Positions 1 to 9,562 of a stretch of 64,000 nt of DNA are shown here, piece after piece. This stretch comes from Candidatus Mediterraneibacter vanvlietii (GTDB lineage Bacteria; Bacillota; Clostridia; Lachnospirales; Lachnospiraceae), in contig DXGZ01000048.1 of NCBI GenBank assembly GCA_019113645.1, forward strand, positions 36,175 through 100,174, read 5' to 3'. The notes under the pieces were generated by a model that did not search any database, was not told the origin of the DNA, and saw only the letters and a list, made by a program, of their open reading frames with translations. Positions within the stretch are counted from its first letter, which is position 1, and the number at the start of each line of letters is the position of its first letter. The position numbers were made by a program, and so were the translations under genes.

Positions 1-1073
1 GAATCCTTGTCATACCCGCCGCCGATCAGCACAGTTGGCCGGTTCATTGCCTGTATACCGCGGATTGCCGCATCCGGATTCGTACCCTTGGAATCATTAT
101 AGTATGCAACGCCGTTTTTCTCAGCGACATACTCGATTCTGTGTTCCACGCCGGCAAACTCCTTCAGCGTCTTCCGGATCACATCCAGAGGCGTTCCGTA
201 AGCATACGCCATCGCCACTGCCGCCATTGCATTCTCATAATTGTGGGTTCCGAGAATCTGCAGCTCGCTGACATCGCAGACCGGGATCTTTTCATCTATC
301 TCGCAGACAATCGTTGTTCCGTCCAGATATACGCCTCTGTTAAGTTTACGCCGGCTGCTGAAATATAGAACCTGAGCATCCAGCTTTTCTCCGAATTCTC
401 TGAGCACATCATCTTCATAATTCAGCACGCAGAAGTCTTCCGATGTCTGATTTTCCGCGATCCGCTCTTTCGCCGCAATATACGCTTCCATCGTATGATG
501 GCGGTTCAGATGATCCGGAGTAATATTCAGGATTGCACTCACCCTGGGTCGGAAACTATGTACTGTCTCAAGCTGAAAACTGCTCATCTCCGCGACAATC
601 ACTGATTCATCCGTTGTCCCCTTTACCACAGACGTATACGGATTTCCGATATTTCCAACTACAAAAACGCTTTCCTTCCAGTTTTTCATAATCTCACCGA
701 GAAGCGCTGTGGTCGTTGTCTTGCCATTCGTTCCCGTGATCGCCAGCACATCGCCTTTTCCCGATACATATGCCAGCTCAATCTCTCCCCATATGGGAAT
801 ATTTCTGCCGCGCATTTTATCCACAACCGGAAGGTCGGTGGGCACACCCGGGCTCATCACTGTCAGCGCGATATCGTCCAGAAGCTCCTCCGGGAACTCT
901 CCGAGGATAACCTTCACCCCATCCGGTACCCTGCCGCTGATCTCAGAGGCATTCAGTTTTGTATTTCCATCATATAAGACAACGTCTGCCCCCTCGCTCA
1001 CAAGGAGTCCCGCTGCTGCCTCTCCGCTGATTCCCGCTCCGAAAACCAGTACTTTCTTTCCATTTATATCCAT
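1..1073 (-). CDS. murD: UDP-N-acetylmuramoyl-L-alanine--D-glutamate ligase (partial, C-terminus off window)
   Basis: Cytoplasmic Mur ligase that adds D-Glu to UDP-MurNAc-L-Ala using ATP in peptidoglycan precursor synthesis. The visible N-terminal part starts MDINGKKVLVFGAGISG, a typical MurD Rossmann entry, followed by the ATP-binding GTNGKTTTT loop near residue 113 and the conserved NITPDHLNRH and HRIEYV motifs. The start at 1073 is 4 bases past the mraY stop, so it is probably translationally coupled to mraY. The gene runs off the left edge, so about 100 C-terminal residues are missing from view. Identification is firm from the motifs and the dcw position after mraY. Confidence 0.95.
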   Translation of the reverse strand, partial: MDINGKKVLVFGAGISGEAAAGLLVSEGADVVLYDGNTKLNASEISGRVPDGVKVILGEFPEELLDDIALTVMSPGVPTDLPVVDKMRGRNIPIWGEIELAYVSGKGDVLAITGTNGKTTTTALLGEIMKNWKESVFVVGNIGNPYTSVVKGTTDESVIVAEMSSFQLETVHSFRPRVSAILNITPDHLNRHHTMEAYIAAKERIAENQTSEDFCVLNYEDDVLREFGEKLDAQVLYFSSRRKLNRGVYLDGTTIVCEIDEKIPVCDVSELQILGTHNYENAMAAVAMAYAYGTPLDVIRKTLKEFAGVEHRIEYVAEKNGVAYYNDSKGTNPDAAIRGIQAMNRPTVLIGGGYDKD

Positions 1074-1077
1074 TGTA

Positions 1078-2034
1078 TTACACCCCCATTAGCGCTACCA
1101 GGCTCAAAAGCGCTGTGATGACTGAGAATACGGTTACCACTCTTGTCTCAGACCATCCGCAGAGCTCAAAGTGATGGTGAATCGGCGCCATTTTAAAGAT
1201 TCTCTTTCCGCCGGTTTTCTTAAAATAAGTAACCTGGATAATGACAGACGCCACTTCTACCAGATAAATAAATCCGACAATAATAATAAACAGAGGCATC
1301 TGAAGCATGTATGCTGTTCCTGCCACAAAACCTCCCAGCGCAAGGGAACCTGTATCGCCCATAAACACGCTTGCCGGATACACATTGAACAGAAGGAAAC
1401 CAAGCAAAGCTCCAACAACCGCGCAGGTAATCGGCTCGATTCCGCTGTTTGTTCCTACCGCCACAACAGTAAAGAACGTTGCCACCAGCACGGTGACGCT
1501 GGATGCAAGACCGTCCAGGCCATCTGTGAAATTGGTACCGTTCACAGTTCCGATCACAGCGAAAAACAGGACCGGGTATGCCAGCCAGCCGAGATCCAGG
1601 TAATAACCGCCCGAAAACGGGACAAGCATGGTAAGCGGTATGTCTGCCACTCTGACAAGATAATACGCGAAAATAAATGTTACAACAATCTGCAGCGCCA
1701 TCTTCTGCATCGGCATCAGACCATCGGAACGCTTCAGAACTACCTTCAGATAATCGTCAAGGAATCCGATCAGTCCAAACGCAACCGTCAGAAACAGCAC
1801 AGGAATAATCTTCGGATAATCTCTGATATAGAACAGGGATGTTACAATCACCGACAGGAGAATGATAATCCCTCCCATAGTCGGTGTTCCCGCCTTTTTT
1901 AAATGAGACTGTACGCCTTCCACACGCTCGGTCTGTTTCATTTTCAGTTTTCTAAGGAACGGAATAACAACCGGGCCGAGCACAAGGCTGACTGCAAATG
2001 ATATCAGCACCGGGATTACAATATGACTGCTCAT
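1078..2034 (-). CDS. mraY: Phospho-N-acetylmuramoyl-pentapeptide transferase
   Basis: Integral membrane enzyme that transfers phospho-MurNAc-pentapeptide to undecaprenyl phosphate, making lipid I. At 318 aa it matches the family length. Visible hallmarks are the early TPTMGG segment, the catalytic NFTDGLDGLA motif, the FMGDTGSLALG loop and the C-terminal APIHHHFE histidine motif, separated by about ten hydrophobic spans. It sits between a penicillin-binding protein and murD, the usual dcw order, although murE and murF are not between them. The tight spacing to murD suggests one transcript. Confidence 0.97.
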   Translation of the reverse strand: MSSHIVIPVLISFAVSLVLGPVVIPFLRKLKMKQTERVEGVQSHLKKAGTPTMGGIIILLSVIVTSLFYIRDYPKIIPVLFLTVAFGLIGFLDDYLKVVLKRSDGLMPMQKMALQIVVTFIFAYYLVRVADIPLTMLVPFSGGYYLDLGWLAYPVLFFAVIGTVNGTNFTDGLDGLASSVTVLVATFFTVVAVGTNSGIEPITCAVVGALLGFLLFNVYPASVFMGDTGSLALGGFVAGTAYMLQMPLFIIIVGFIYLVEVASVIIQVTYFKKTGGKRIFKMAPIHHHFELCGWSETRVVTVFSVITALLSLVALMGV

Positions 2035-2113
2035 AAATCCACCTCTTCATCTCTTTAGTCTTAAAAAGGGCTGCTGCCCCCTTTTGAATATCTCATTTAG
2101 TATAAACCATCAC

Positions 2114-3838
2114 TTAGTTTTTTTCAATCCCGAGATAGGGAAGCACATTATCAAAAATATCCCGCAGGACCGGAGCCGCAATCGTTCCGCCATAATAGAC
2201 TCCCTGGGGATCATGGATGATGACCATCCCCAGAATGCATGGATCTTCCGCCGGCGCGAATCCAATAAATGATGAAATATATTTGCCGGCACTTCTCGGC
2301 AGTGTCTGAGATGTGGCAGTCTTGCCTCCAATTGAATACCCTTCAATGTAGGCGTTTTTCCCCGATCCCTCTGAAACGACGCTTTCCAGGAGCATTCGCA
2401 TGGTTTCAGACGTCTCCTCAGAGACAATCCCTGTCTCTGTCTCATACTCAAACTCTTCAATCAGATTCCCCTCTCTGTCCTGCACTGCCACCCCCACATG
2501 GGGCGTCACCCGGATGCCTCCGTTTATAATCGAACTTACCGTAACCGCCATCTGAATCGGCGTCACCTGAAAGGACTGGCCGAAAGTCATGGTTGCCAGT
2601 TCCACTGTTCCGATATCTTCTTTCTGGTGCATAATGGTTCCCGCCTCCCCGGGCAGGTCGACATTCGTCAGTTTCAACAGTCCAAACCGCTCAAAATAAT
2701 CATAAAACCGTTCAGCCCCCAGTTCCAGTCCGATATCCATGAACACCGGATTGCAGGAATTCTGGATTCCCTGCACAAAAGTCTCCGAACCATGTCCGCC
2801 CACTTTGTGACAGCGGATTCTCCTGTCCTCCACAACACGGTAGCCCGGGCAGTAAAACGTATCATCCAGAGACACCGTGCCGGCTTCCAGGCAGGCAGAA
2901 GCCGTGATGATCTTAAAAGTTGATCCCGGCTCATAAGTGTCATTAATGCACCGGTTTCTCCACATCTGGTTCAGCTGTTCTTGGAGTTCTTCATCCGTAA
3001 GCGCATCCCCATCCACACCGGTATTCAGTTCAAAAGGCTCATTCAGGTTAAATTCAGGCACATTAACCATGGCATAAACTTCCCCGTTCTGCGGATTCAT
3101 AAGCAGGATCGAAACCGCTTCCGCCTGTTTCTCTTCAAGCACGTTCTCCGCAGCCTGCTGGCAGTAAGCCTGTATATTGTAATCCAGGCTGACCCGAAGT
3201 GTTTCGCCTGCCACCGGTTCGATCCGGTCTTCCGCCACACCCTCCAGCTCAATCCCCCTTGCATCCGTCACGGTCAGAATCGTTCCGTTCGTCCCTTTCA
3301 GGTATTCCTCATACTTTACTTCCAGCCCGATAATTCCCTGATTATCACCCCCGGTAAATCCAAGAACTCTGGACGCAAGTTCATCATAAGGATAATAGCG
3401 CTTGTAATCCTCGTCTACTTTTACCCCCGCCAGATCGTAATTGCGGATCCGGTCTCCGGTTTCCTTGTCCACATTTGTCATGATGCGCTCCATTGAAGAA
3501 ACCTTCTCCACTTTTTTCCGCACCTCTGCTGTGTCCAGGTCCAGCTCTTCAGACAGAATCCGGATTACCTGTTCCGGATCTTCAACCTGGCTGTGTATTA
3601 CAGATATGGTGCACACCGTCCTGTTTGTCGCGAGCACCACCCCATTCCTGTCCACAATCTCTCCCCTCGCCGCTTTGATCTCCCGCTCCCTCTCGTGAAG
3701 ATCTTCCGCCAGTTCCTGATAATATTCCGCGTCAAAAATCATAAGATAAACAAGCCGCCCGATCAGACCGAACAGAATCACCGCCGCGCACAGAAATACA
3801 ATGAGTATTTTCTTCTTATTGTATGTCTTATTCTTCAT
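2114..3838 (-). CDS. Class B penicillin-binding protein (SpoVD/FtsI type) with KTA in place of KTG
   Basis: Membrane-anchored peptidoglycan transpeptidase of about 574 aa. The start at 3838 gives MKNKTYNKKK followed by one transmembrane helix and has an AGGG ribosome site; the longer reading frame upstream overlaps low-quality sequence. Motifs in order are the dimerisation-domain 'GEIVDRNG', the active-site EPGSTFK, the SxN motif NSCN, and GGKTATSQ where most PBPs have KTG. The codon for the third position is GCC (Ala). No PASTA repeats follow. It is the second of two PBPs in the dcw cluster, so by analogy one serves division and one may serve the spore cortex; which is which cannot be told from sequence. 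Confidence 0.9.
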   Translation of the reverse strand: MKNKTYNKKKILIVFLCAAVILFGLIGRLVYLMIFDAEYYQELAEDLHEREREIKAARGEIVDRNGVVLATNRTVCTISVIHSQVEDPEQVIRILSEELDLDTAEVRKKVEKVSSMERIMTNVDKETGDRIRNYDLAGVKVDEDYKRYYPYDELASRVLGFTGGDNQGIIGLEVKYEEYLKGTNGTILTVTDARGIELEGVAEDRIEPVAGETLRVSLDYNIQAYCQQAAENVLEEKQAEAVSILLMNPQNGEVYAMVNVPEFNLNEPFELNTGVDGDALTDEELQEQLNQMWRNRCINDTYEPGSTFKIITASACLEAGTVSLDDTFYCPGYRVVEDRRIRCHKVGGHGSETFVQGIQNSCNPVFMDIGLELGAERFYDYFERFGLLKLTNVDLPGEAGTIMHQKEDIGTVELATMTFGQSFQVTPIQMAVTVSSIINGGIRVTPHVGVAVQDREGNLIEEFEYETETGIVSEETSETMRMLLESVVSEGSGKNAYIEGYSIGGKTATSQTLPRSAGKYISSFIGFAPAEDPCILGMVIIHDPQGVYYGGTIAAPVLRDIFDNVLPYLGIEKN

Positions 3839-3935
3839 AATAAAACAACCCTGCAAAAAGATGTTGATAAAACTTATTACATCTTTTGCAGAGTTATTCG
3901 TTTTTTCATCGCCTGCCGCTTCACGCGCAGCGCTT

Positions 3936-5984
3936 CTATTCTGTTGTCTCTCCAGCGGCCCAGTCATCCAGGTCCGGATCATAACTTTCGTCAACATAGG
4001 AGCCATCCGGATTATTATAAGTCTCTTCATAGTTTTCATCATAATCCGTATATTCCGTTGTTCCGAAGTTCTGCCCTTCTGCCTGTGCTGTCTCGCCACT
4101 CTCGGCCGTTGTTGTAATTCCCAGATATGGGAATGCTTCTTCCATTATATTCTTGCTCAGTTCCAGTACGAGCGAGCTGTCGTCCTGCGCATCTACATTC
4201 GGTTCATCGATCACCACATAGATCACGACTTCCGGGTTCTCCTGAGGTGCATATCCGATGTAGGACAAGAGATAATTGCCATTGCCTCGCGGAAGCTTCT
4301 CTGCTGTTCCGGTCTTGGCGCCGATGGAATATCCTTCCGCCTGCGCACGCTGTCCTGTTCCATAATCCATCACAGCTTTCAGGTACTGTTTCATAGTCTC
4401 CGACGTCTGCTCTGAAACTGTTTTCCGCAGAAGCACGGGATCTTTTGTCTCAATCACATTTCCGTTCTCATCCTGAATCTGCTTTACAACATGAGGCTCA
4501 TAATAATAGCCGCCATTGATCAGGGAACAGAACGCGGAAACCATCTGCGTCATCGTAACGTTGAAGTTCTGTCCGAACGAGTTAGTCGCCAGGTCGATTT
4601 CCGTCATATTGTCTGCTGTATAGAGCAGACCTGACGTCTCCGCCTCTCCCGGGAGGTCGATGCCCGTATATTCACCGAAACCGAAAATGTGCTGATATCT
4701 TGTGAAGTTATCAGCTCCAATTGCCGCTGACATGTCCATCAGGGCAACGTTGCAGGAATTCGCGATCGCGTCCTGGATCGTCTCTGTCCCGTGTCCGTCC
4801 CGGTAATGGCATCCGATCTCCGTCCCCAGAACGTCTTTTGATCCTCCGCAGTAGTAAGTTTCACTTCCCGAGAGGGTTCCTGTCTCAAGACCCGCCGCTA
4901 CTGTAAACGGTTTTGCAGTGGATCCCGGTTCGTAAGCGTCGCTCACACAGAAGTTTCTCCACAGGTCATTCATTGCCGCGACCTGATCTTCGTCAGACAT
5001 TGCATCCCACTCTTCGTCAGAATACAGAATTGACAGATCCCTCGGATTGTTCAGGTCAAAATTCGGGTAGGATGCTTCCGCAAGGATCTCCCCTGTATTC
5101 GGATCCATGATGATCACCGCCGTATTCTTGCTTCCGGGGCTTTCATCATCCGCATGCGCCTGATTGAATTCCAGGATACATCTCTCCACAATATTCTGAA
5201 GAGTGACATCAATGGTGGACACGACTGTGTTCCCGTTTTCCGCAGGTTTCACCGTGCGCTCCAGGGAGGAATCAGAGTCAAAATATCCGTATTCTCTTCC
5301 GTCCGTTCCGTTCAGAATATCATTATAAGCGCTCTCGATCCCGATCGCCCCCTGATTTCCCTCGTACACAAATCCGACCACATCGCTCGCCATACTGCCG
5401 TACGGATAGGTTCTTCTGTAATCATCTTCCAGCCAGATTCCTGCAACGTACGGATAGTTCTCATCATCATTGTCTATCTCCTCGAATTTCTGGGCAGTCT
5501 CATAATCAACCTCCTGTGCGAGGATCTGATAATGGCTTTCCGAATTCTCTTCGATCAGATCATCCACAACACTCTCCTCAATGCCGAAACACTCTTTGAG
5601 AACATCTTTTGTTGCCTGAATGTAATCCGGAACCTCTTCACCTTCCTGTGCGGCTTCTTTCGCCGCCTTATCCTTCTCAAGAAGAACCGCGACATCCAGA
5701 ATCACATTGTACACACGCTCACTCGTTGCAATCTTCGTTCCGTTTCTGTCCACAATGTCGCCCCGTTTGTAGGCGATTGTCCTGCTGTCATAATTTTGCT
5801 GATCCAGGACTACCTTCGTATAACTGCTCCCCCTTGTCACGTTGATTATCGTGATTCTTCCTATAAGAACAACAAAAACCAGTATCACTGCCATAAACAG
5901 CATTACCAGTTTTCGTTGCATCCTGATTGGAAATTTCCTTGTCAGAAATTCAAATCTGCTTTTTTTTCTTTTTCTTCCAGCCAT
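3936..5984 (-). CDS. ftsI: Class B penicillin-binding protein, FtsI-like, with acidic C-terminal tail
   Basis: Division-type transpeptidase of 682 aa. A basic N-terminus (MAGRKRKKSRFEF) is followed by one transmembrane helix around residues 28-50, a dimerisation domain beginning near 'RGDIVDRNGT', and the penicillin-binding domain with EPGSTAK, the SxN motif NSCN and an intact AKTGTAEK. The last roughly 55 residues are rich in Glu, Asp and Tyr (for example YTDYDENYEETY), an appendage not found in most FtsI proteins. Its position directly after the ftsL-like gene fits FtsI; assignment relative to SpoVD is by gene order only. Confidence 0.85.
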   Translation of the reverse strand: MAGRKRKKSRFEFLTRKFPIRMQRKLVMLFMAVILVFVVLIGRITIINVTRGSSYTKVVLDQQNYDSRTIAYKRGDIVDRNGTKIATSERVYNVILDVAVLLEKDKAAKEAAQEGEEVPDYIQATKDVLKECFGIEESVVDDLIEENSESHYQILAQEVDYETAQKFEEIDNDDENYPYVAGIWLEDDYRRTYPYGSMASDVVGFVYEGNQGAIGIESAYNDILNGTDGREYGYFDSDSSLERTVKPAENGNTVVSTIDVTLQNIVERCILEFNQAHADDESPGSKNTAVIIMDPNTGEILAEASYPNFDLNNPRDLSILYSDEEWDAMSDEDQVAAMNDLWRNFCVSDAYEPGSTAKPFTVAAGLETGTLSGSETYYCGGSKDVLGTEIGCHYRDGHGTETIQDAIANSCNVALMDMSAAIGADNFTRYQHIFGFGEYTGIDLPGEAETSGLLYTADNMTEIDLATNSFGQNFNVTMTQMVSAFCSLINGGYYYEPHVVKQIQDENGNVIETKDPVLLRKTVSEQTSETMKQYLKAVMDYGTGQRAQAEGYSIGAKTGTAEKLPRGNGNYLLSYIGYAPQENPEVVIYVVIDEPNVDAQDDSSLVLELSKNIMEEAFPYLGITTTAESGETAQAEGQNFGTTEYTDYDENYEETYNNPDGSYVDESYDPDLDDWAAGETTE

Positions 5985-5995
5985 ATTTCTAATCC

Positions 5996-6535
5996 TTACT
6001 CTGATACGCTGCCCGATCCGGCAAGCACTCCGCTTTCAGGGATATCACTGTACTGCTTTACGTACTCTCCGGCAGGCTGCTCATATTCCACTACTGTACC
6101 CTGCGCAGCATAGACCATCCCCATCTCATTCATCGCCCGGTCGCGCACCGTCTCCAAATTCACAGAATCCGCAGCCGCGTTGTATGCGGTTTCATTCTCT
6201 TCCGTCAGCTGGGCAAGTTCTTCCTGCATGGCTGTCACGTTCTCAGACCTGCTTACCACATCGGACTGCAGGCGCAGATACAGCATACATACCAGAACCG
6301 CACCTATGGCGGCAACAGCAAGGAACACAGCATATGCAGGACTGATCCTCATTGCGCGGTTTCTGTTCCTGATCACCTGACGGCTCGCCCGTTTTGTCTC
6401 TTTCGGACGCGCCTTCGGCGCTCTCCCCGGAAGAGGTTCCGCCTGGCGTACGGCATTTCCATACACATAGACCTGAGCCTGGCTGTTTCCCCTGTAGCCA
6501 TTGCTTCTGTTGTTGCGTATATACCTTGATGCCAT
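5996..6535 (-). CDS. ftsL: FtsL/DivIC-like septum protein
   Basis: Small bitopic division protein of 179 aa. It has a basic cytoplasmic N-terminus of about 65 residues, one transmembrane helix (AYAVFLAVAAIGAVLVCMLY) and an extracytoplasmic coiled coil rich in Glu, Asn and Gln (QEELAQLTEENET). Sequence conservation in FtsL is always weak, so the call rests on topology, the leucine-zipper-like segment and the slot between rsmH and ftsI. The stop lies 11 bases before the ftsI start, consistent with co-translation. Confidence 0.8.
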   Translation of the reverse strand: MASRYIRNNRSNGYRGNSQAQVYVYGNAVRQAEPLPGRAPKARPKETKRASRQVIRNRNRAMRISPAYAVFLAVAAIGAVLVCMLYLRLQSDVVSRSENVTAMQEELAQLTEENETAYNAAADSVNLETVRDRAMNEMGMVYAAQGTVVEYEQPAGEYVKQYSDIPESGVLAGSGSVSE

Positions 6536-6618
6536 AACGAATGCCCCTTTCCTGGTTATTTCTGCCCCGTCGGGATCTCCCCTTCCCGCGGAACATATAT
6601 TTTCACTACTCCCTGATA

Positions 6619-7554
6619 TTATGCCCGTTCAAATATTCTTAATTTCGCACTCTTTGAACGGCTGTTGGATTCCATTTCCTCCTCGGACGGAAGAATCGGT
6701 TTCCGTGTAATCACTTTCCCCTTTGATACTTTCCCACAGACACAAACCGGAAAGTGACTCGGACAGGTACATGGGTTCTCGTTTTTCCGGAACGCACTCT
6801 TCACAATCCTGTCCTCCAGCGAATGAAACGTTATGATACATATCCGTCCCCCTGGATTCAACATGTCAATCATCTCATCCAGCGAATCTCTCAGCACGTC
6901 AAGCTCATGATTCAGTTCAATACGGATCGCCTGAAAGGTCCTCTTCGAAGGATGTCCCGATGCCTTCCGTATTTTCATCGGTATAGCGTGCCTGATAATC
7001 TCATTCAGCTGTTCTGTTGTCTCGATCGGCGCTTTACTCCGCTCCGCTGCGATGTGTTTCGCAATGTTTTTTGCGAACTTATCCTCACCGTAGTCACGGA
7101 TCACACGATAAAGCTCCGCCTCGCTGTAGTTATTGACAATATCCTTTGCCGTCATCTTCTGCCTCTGGTCCATCCTCATATCGAGTGGCGCGTCTGCGCG
7201 GTAGGAAAATCCCCTCTCCGCAGTATCGAGCTGATAGGATGATACCCCGAGATCGATAACGATCCCATCGACTTTGTCAATCCCTATTTCATGGAGCCGC
7301 GGCTTCATATCACGGTAATTGCTCCGTATTATCGTGACCTTCTCCCCGAAGCCTTCCAGTCTTTTCCCTGCCGCTTCAATGGCGGCAGCATCCTGGTCTA
7401 TACCTATAAATCTCCCCTGTTCACCGAGCTGGCTGCAGACTTCATATGCATGTCCGCCTCCCCCCAGCGTGGCATCCACATAGATGCCGTCCGGTTTTAT
7501 GTTTAGCCCGTCCACTGTCTCATGCAGCAGAACTGATGTGTGATTGAATGCCAT
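6619..7554 (-). CDS. rsmH: 16S rRNA (cytosine(1402)-N(4))-methyltransferase
   Basis: RsmH (MraW) methylates C1402 of 16S rRNA using S-adenosylmethionine. The 311-aa protein has the family start [17 protein letters not shown], the SAM-binding motif [13 protein letters not shown] at residues 27-39, and the conserved '[10 protein letters not shown]', '[16 protein letters not shown]' and '[12 protein letters not shown]' blocks, ending in the usual [10 protein letters not shown] segment. It begins 13 bases after the mraZ stop in a classical mraZ-rsmH-ftsL arrangement. Confidence 0.97.
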   Translation of the reverse strand: MAFNHTSVLLHETVDGLNIKPDGIYVDATLGGGGHAYEVCSQLGEQGRFIGIDQDAAAIEAAGKRLEGFGEKVTIIRSNYRDMKPRLHEIGIDKVDGIVIDLGVSSYQLDTAERGFSYRADAPLDMRMDQRQKMTAKDIVNNYSEAELYRVIRDYGEDKFAKNIAKHIAAERSKAPIETTEQLNEIIRHAIPMKIRKASGHPSKRTFQAIRIELNHELDVLRDSLDEMIDMLNPGGRICIITFHSLEDRIVKSAFRKNENPCTCPSHFPVCVCGKVSKGKVITRKPILPSEEEMESNSRSKSAKLRIFERA

Positions 7555-7567
7555 TGTGCGCCTCCTG

Positions 7568-8005
7568 TCAGATTCTGATTCCTATGGACTCCATGCGTTC
7601 TGCGATTGCGTCAAGGTCTTCCTCGCTGACCTGACTGCGCTCCTCCCAGAGTGCCTTATCCCAGATCTCGACACGATCCTGTACACCCACCAGAACAACA
7701 TCCTTCTCCAGATGAGCCGCTTTTCTGAGTGACGGCGGGACAAGAACTCTCCCCTGTTTGTCGAAGCTGCCCTCAGATGCGCTTCCGAAGAAATAGCGCT
7801 TGAAAATTCTGGCATCCTTATTCATCCGTGGCAGGGTTTCAAGCTCGGCAACAAATTTGTTCCATTCTTCCATGGAGTAGACGAAGAGACAGCCTTCCAG
7901 ACCGTTACAAATGACAAAACTGTCACCCAGATCATCCCTGAGCTTAGCCGGGATGATGAGTCTTCCCTTTTCATCAATGCTATGGTTAAACTCTCCTAGT
8001 AACAT
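7568..8005 (-). CDS. mraZ: Transcriptional regulator MraZ
   Basis: MraZ is a ring-forming DNA-binding protein of the AbrB/SpoVT fold that controls the dcw operon. Two repeats of the MraZ domain are visible: [16 protein letters not shown] near residue 12 and [16 protein letters not shown] near residue 85. Both carry the DxxxR core used for DNA contact. The length of 145 aa is typical. It is the first gene of the cluster and has a row of 10-bp direct repeats immediately upstream that match the expected operator layout, so autoregulation is likely. Confidence 0.96.
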   Translation of the reverse strand: MLLGEFNHSIDEKGRLIIPAKLRDDLGDSFVICNGLEGCLFVYSMEEWNKFVAELETLPRMNKDARIFKRYFFGSASEGSFDKQGRVLVPPSLRKAAHLEKDVVLVGVQDRVEIWDKALWEERSQVSEEDLDAIAERMESIGIRI

Positions 8006-8040
8006 CCGGAATCCTTTCTCTTTTAGTGAGCCTCCACATC

Positions 8041-8100
8041 GCTCCCCACTTTATACCACTATCCACCACTCTCTACCACTTGACTCCATTCTAAACCACG
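8041..8100 (-). promoter_or_regulatory. Predicted MraZ operator: 10-bp-period direct repeats
   Basis: Read on the minus strand, four consecutive 10-mers (8080 down to 8041) each begin AGTGG, three as AGTGGT and the last as AGTGGG. Two more degenerate copies occupy 8081-8100. MraZ proteins are known to bind short TGGG-type boxes repeated once per helical turn upstream of mraZ, which fits this arrangement. A TATAAA that could act as a -10 element lies inside the array at 8050-8055, so bound MraZ would cover the promoter. No clear -35 was found. Confidence 0.7.
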
Positions 8101-8183
8101 CGCCCCCCTTTTTCAACCCCTTTTTTTGATTTTTTTGTGACTGTTTCCGTACTGCGCACGGCATGTTCGAGCCTGTTTTTGGG

Positions 8184-8240
8184 CAAAAAAAGAACATGTA
8201 GGGTGTGGGGTTTTCCCACGCTCTACATGTTGTGTTTTTA
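8184..8240 (-). terminator. Rho-independent terminator, possibly bidirectional
   Basis: A long inverted repeat (8193-8231; AACATGTAG arm pairing with CTACATGTT, extended by a GGGTGTGGG/CCCACG core) is followed on the minus strand by seven T residues (8184-8190). On the plus strand GTGTTTTT follows. It ends the unit for the small membrane protein at 8255-8500 and insulates it from mraZ. Confidence 0.85.
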
Positions 8241-8254
8241 CTCAATTTCTGTTG

Positions 8255-8500
8255 CTATTCTGTCGTTGTGGACATATTATTGAGGTAGTTCGTGACCGCA
8301 TCGTAATTCACTTCCGCCACCACTCTCTCTTTTCCGGACTCGTATATATCAAAAGCAGAATACCCCAACCATCCCACAAGTGCGATCGCCACTACGGCAA
8401 GTATCAACTTGCGGACAATTCCCATCGCTTTCTGTTTGCGCATGATCTGCTTTCTGTTCGCTTTTTCCTGTTTATAACGGTCAACCTTTTCCTGACTCAT
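8255..8500 (-). CDS. Small single-span membrane protein of unknown function
   Basis: This 81-aa protein has a strongly basic N-terminal third (KVDRYKQEKANRKQIMRKQK), one hydrophobic helix around residues 30-50 (LILAVVAIALVGWLGYSAF) and a short acidic and polar tail, the pattern of a type II membrane protein. An AAAGGAG site lies about nine bases before the ATG. It has its own terminator. I do not recognise a family; the position between DegV and the dcw cluster is the only context. Confidence 0.7.
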   Translation of the reverse strand: MSQEKVDRYKQEKANRKQIMRKQKAMGIVRKLILAVVAIALVGWLGYSAFDIYESGKERVVAEVNYDAVTNYLNNMSTTTE

Positions 8501-8565
8501 CTTTCCAAGCTCCTTTCAATCAAACAGCGTTTTTAAACACTATTGACAGTTTATCACAATCCCGG

Positions 8566-9411
8566 TCATATCACAACAATTATTCCCCCGTCATTTGCAT
8601 ACATTGTACTGATTCCGGCAGTATCCACAATAAAACTGGAGCTGACCCGTATTTTATCCAGAAGCATCCGCTCCACTTCCCGCGCTCTCTCCGGACAGTT
8701 GCAGTGGGCAATGCCCAGAACCTTTCCTTCAGCCCTCTTTGTTTCTCTTGCAATCTGCTCTACCATCTTCGCCAGCGCTCGCTTCATGCCTCTCGCCTGA
8801 CCGAGCTGGCAGATCGTCCCTTCCGGAGTGGATCCCATCACAGGCTTTATGTTCAGGGCGCTTGCCACAATGGATTTGATTCCTGTCAGTCTTCCATTCT
8901 TTCGGAGCGTATCCAGATTCTCAAGAACAAAATACGTATGCTGGTCTTCGATATAGGCTTCTACCTGCTCCACCACTTCTTCAAAATCAAGTCCAGCCTC
9001 CTCGCACTCACGGATCTTCATCGCGATCAGAGTCTCTCCAACGGAAGCAGACCGGGAATTGAACACATGGATCTTCTTCTCGCCCGCCGAATGTTCCTCT
9101 CCCCACAGTTTTCTTCCAAGCTCCGCGCTGTTATAGGACCCGCTCAGCTCAGATGACAGAGTTACTATATATACTCTTTTCTCTTCTCCATTACACAGTT
9201 CCATATATTTTTCAGGTGACGGACAGGATGACTTCGGACATTCCGGGCTGGCAGCGACACGACGCAGGAAATCCGCCTGATCGAACGTCTCATCGTCCAC
9301 TATCGTATCCCCATCAACCTGCATGCTGAGAGATGCAGTCTCATAAATTCCGCTTTCCTTCATCTTATAAGTCAGCTCTCCGCAGCTGTCCACGATAATT
9401 TTATAATTCAT
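8566..9411 (-). CDS. DegV family fatty-acid-binding protein
   Basis: DegV (FakB-like) proteins bind a fatty acid and present it to a fatty acid kinase. The protein of about 281 aa starts MNYKIIVDSCGEL, with the family's DS motif near residue 8, and carries the conserved 'TLSSELSGSYNSA' lipid-binding segment and the 'DTLRKNGRLTG' block. The start at 9411 is chosen because GGGAGGGC lies seven bases upstream; the longer frame to 9450 has no such site. No fakA homologue is nearby, so the kinase partner would be encoded elsewhere. Confidence 0.92.
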   Translation of the reverse strand: MNYKIIVDSCGELTYKMKESGIYETASLSMQVDGDTIVDDETFDQADFLRRVAASPECPKSSCPSPEKYMELCNGEEKRVYIVTLSSELSGSYNSAELGRKLWGEEHSAGEKKIHVFNSRSASVGETLIAMKIRECEEAGLDFEEVVEQVEAYIEDQHTYFVLENLDTLRKNGRLTGIKSIVASALNIKPVMGSTPEGTICQLGQARGMKRALAKMVEQIARETKRAEGKVLGIAHCNCPERAREVERMLLDKIRVSSSFIVDTAGISTMYANDGGIIVVI

Positions 9412-9562
9412 AAAAAAGCCCTCCCGAACCGTAAAGTATATTTCAGGCATCTACTGCATGTAGTTTTCAATACCAGATTAAAATATACCACACATTGGTT
9501 CAGAAGGGAAGTAGTTTCCTATGAAATTTTCGCGAATCATTCCTCACTGCTCTCCCGCAGTC

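Noticed and set aside
1171..1902. 243-residue plus-strand frame over mraY
   Set aside because: It is the reverse complement of the mraY helices and has no ribosome site or family motif.
5154..6113. 319-residue plus-strand frame over the FtsI-like gene
   Set aside because: Antisense shadow of a strongly conserved PBP with correct SxxK and KTG motifs.
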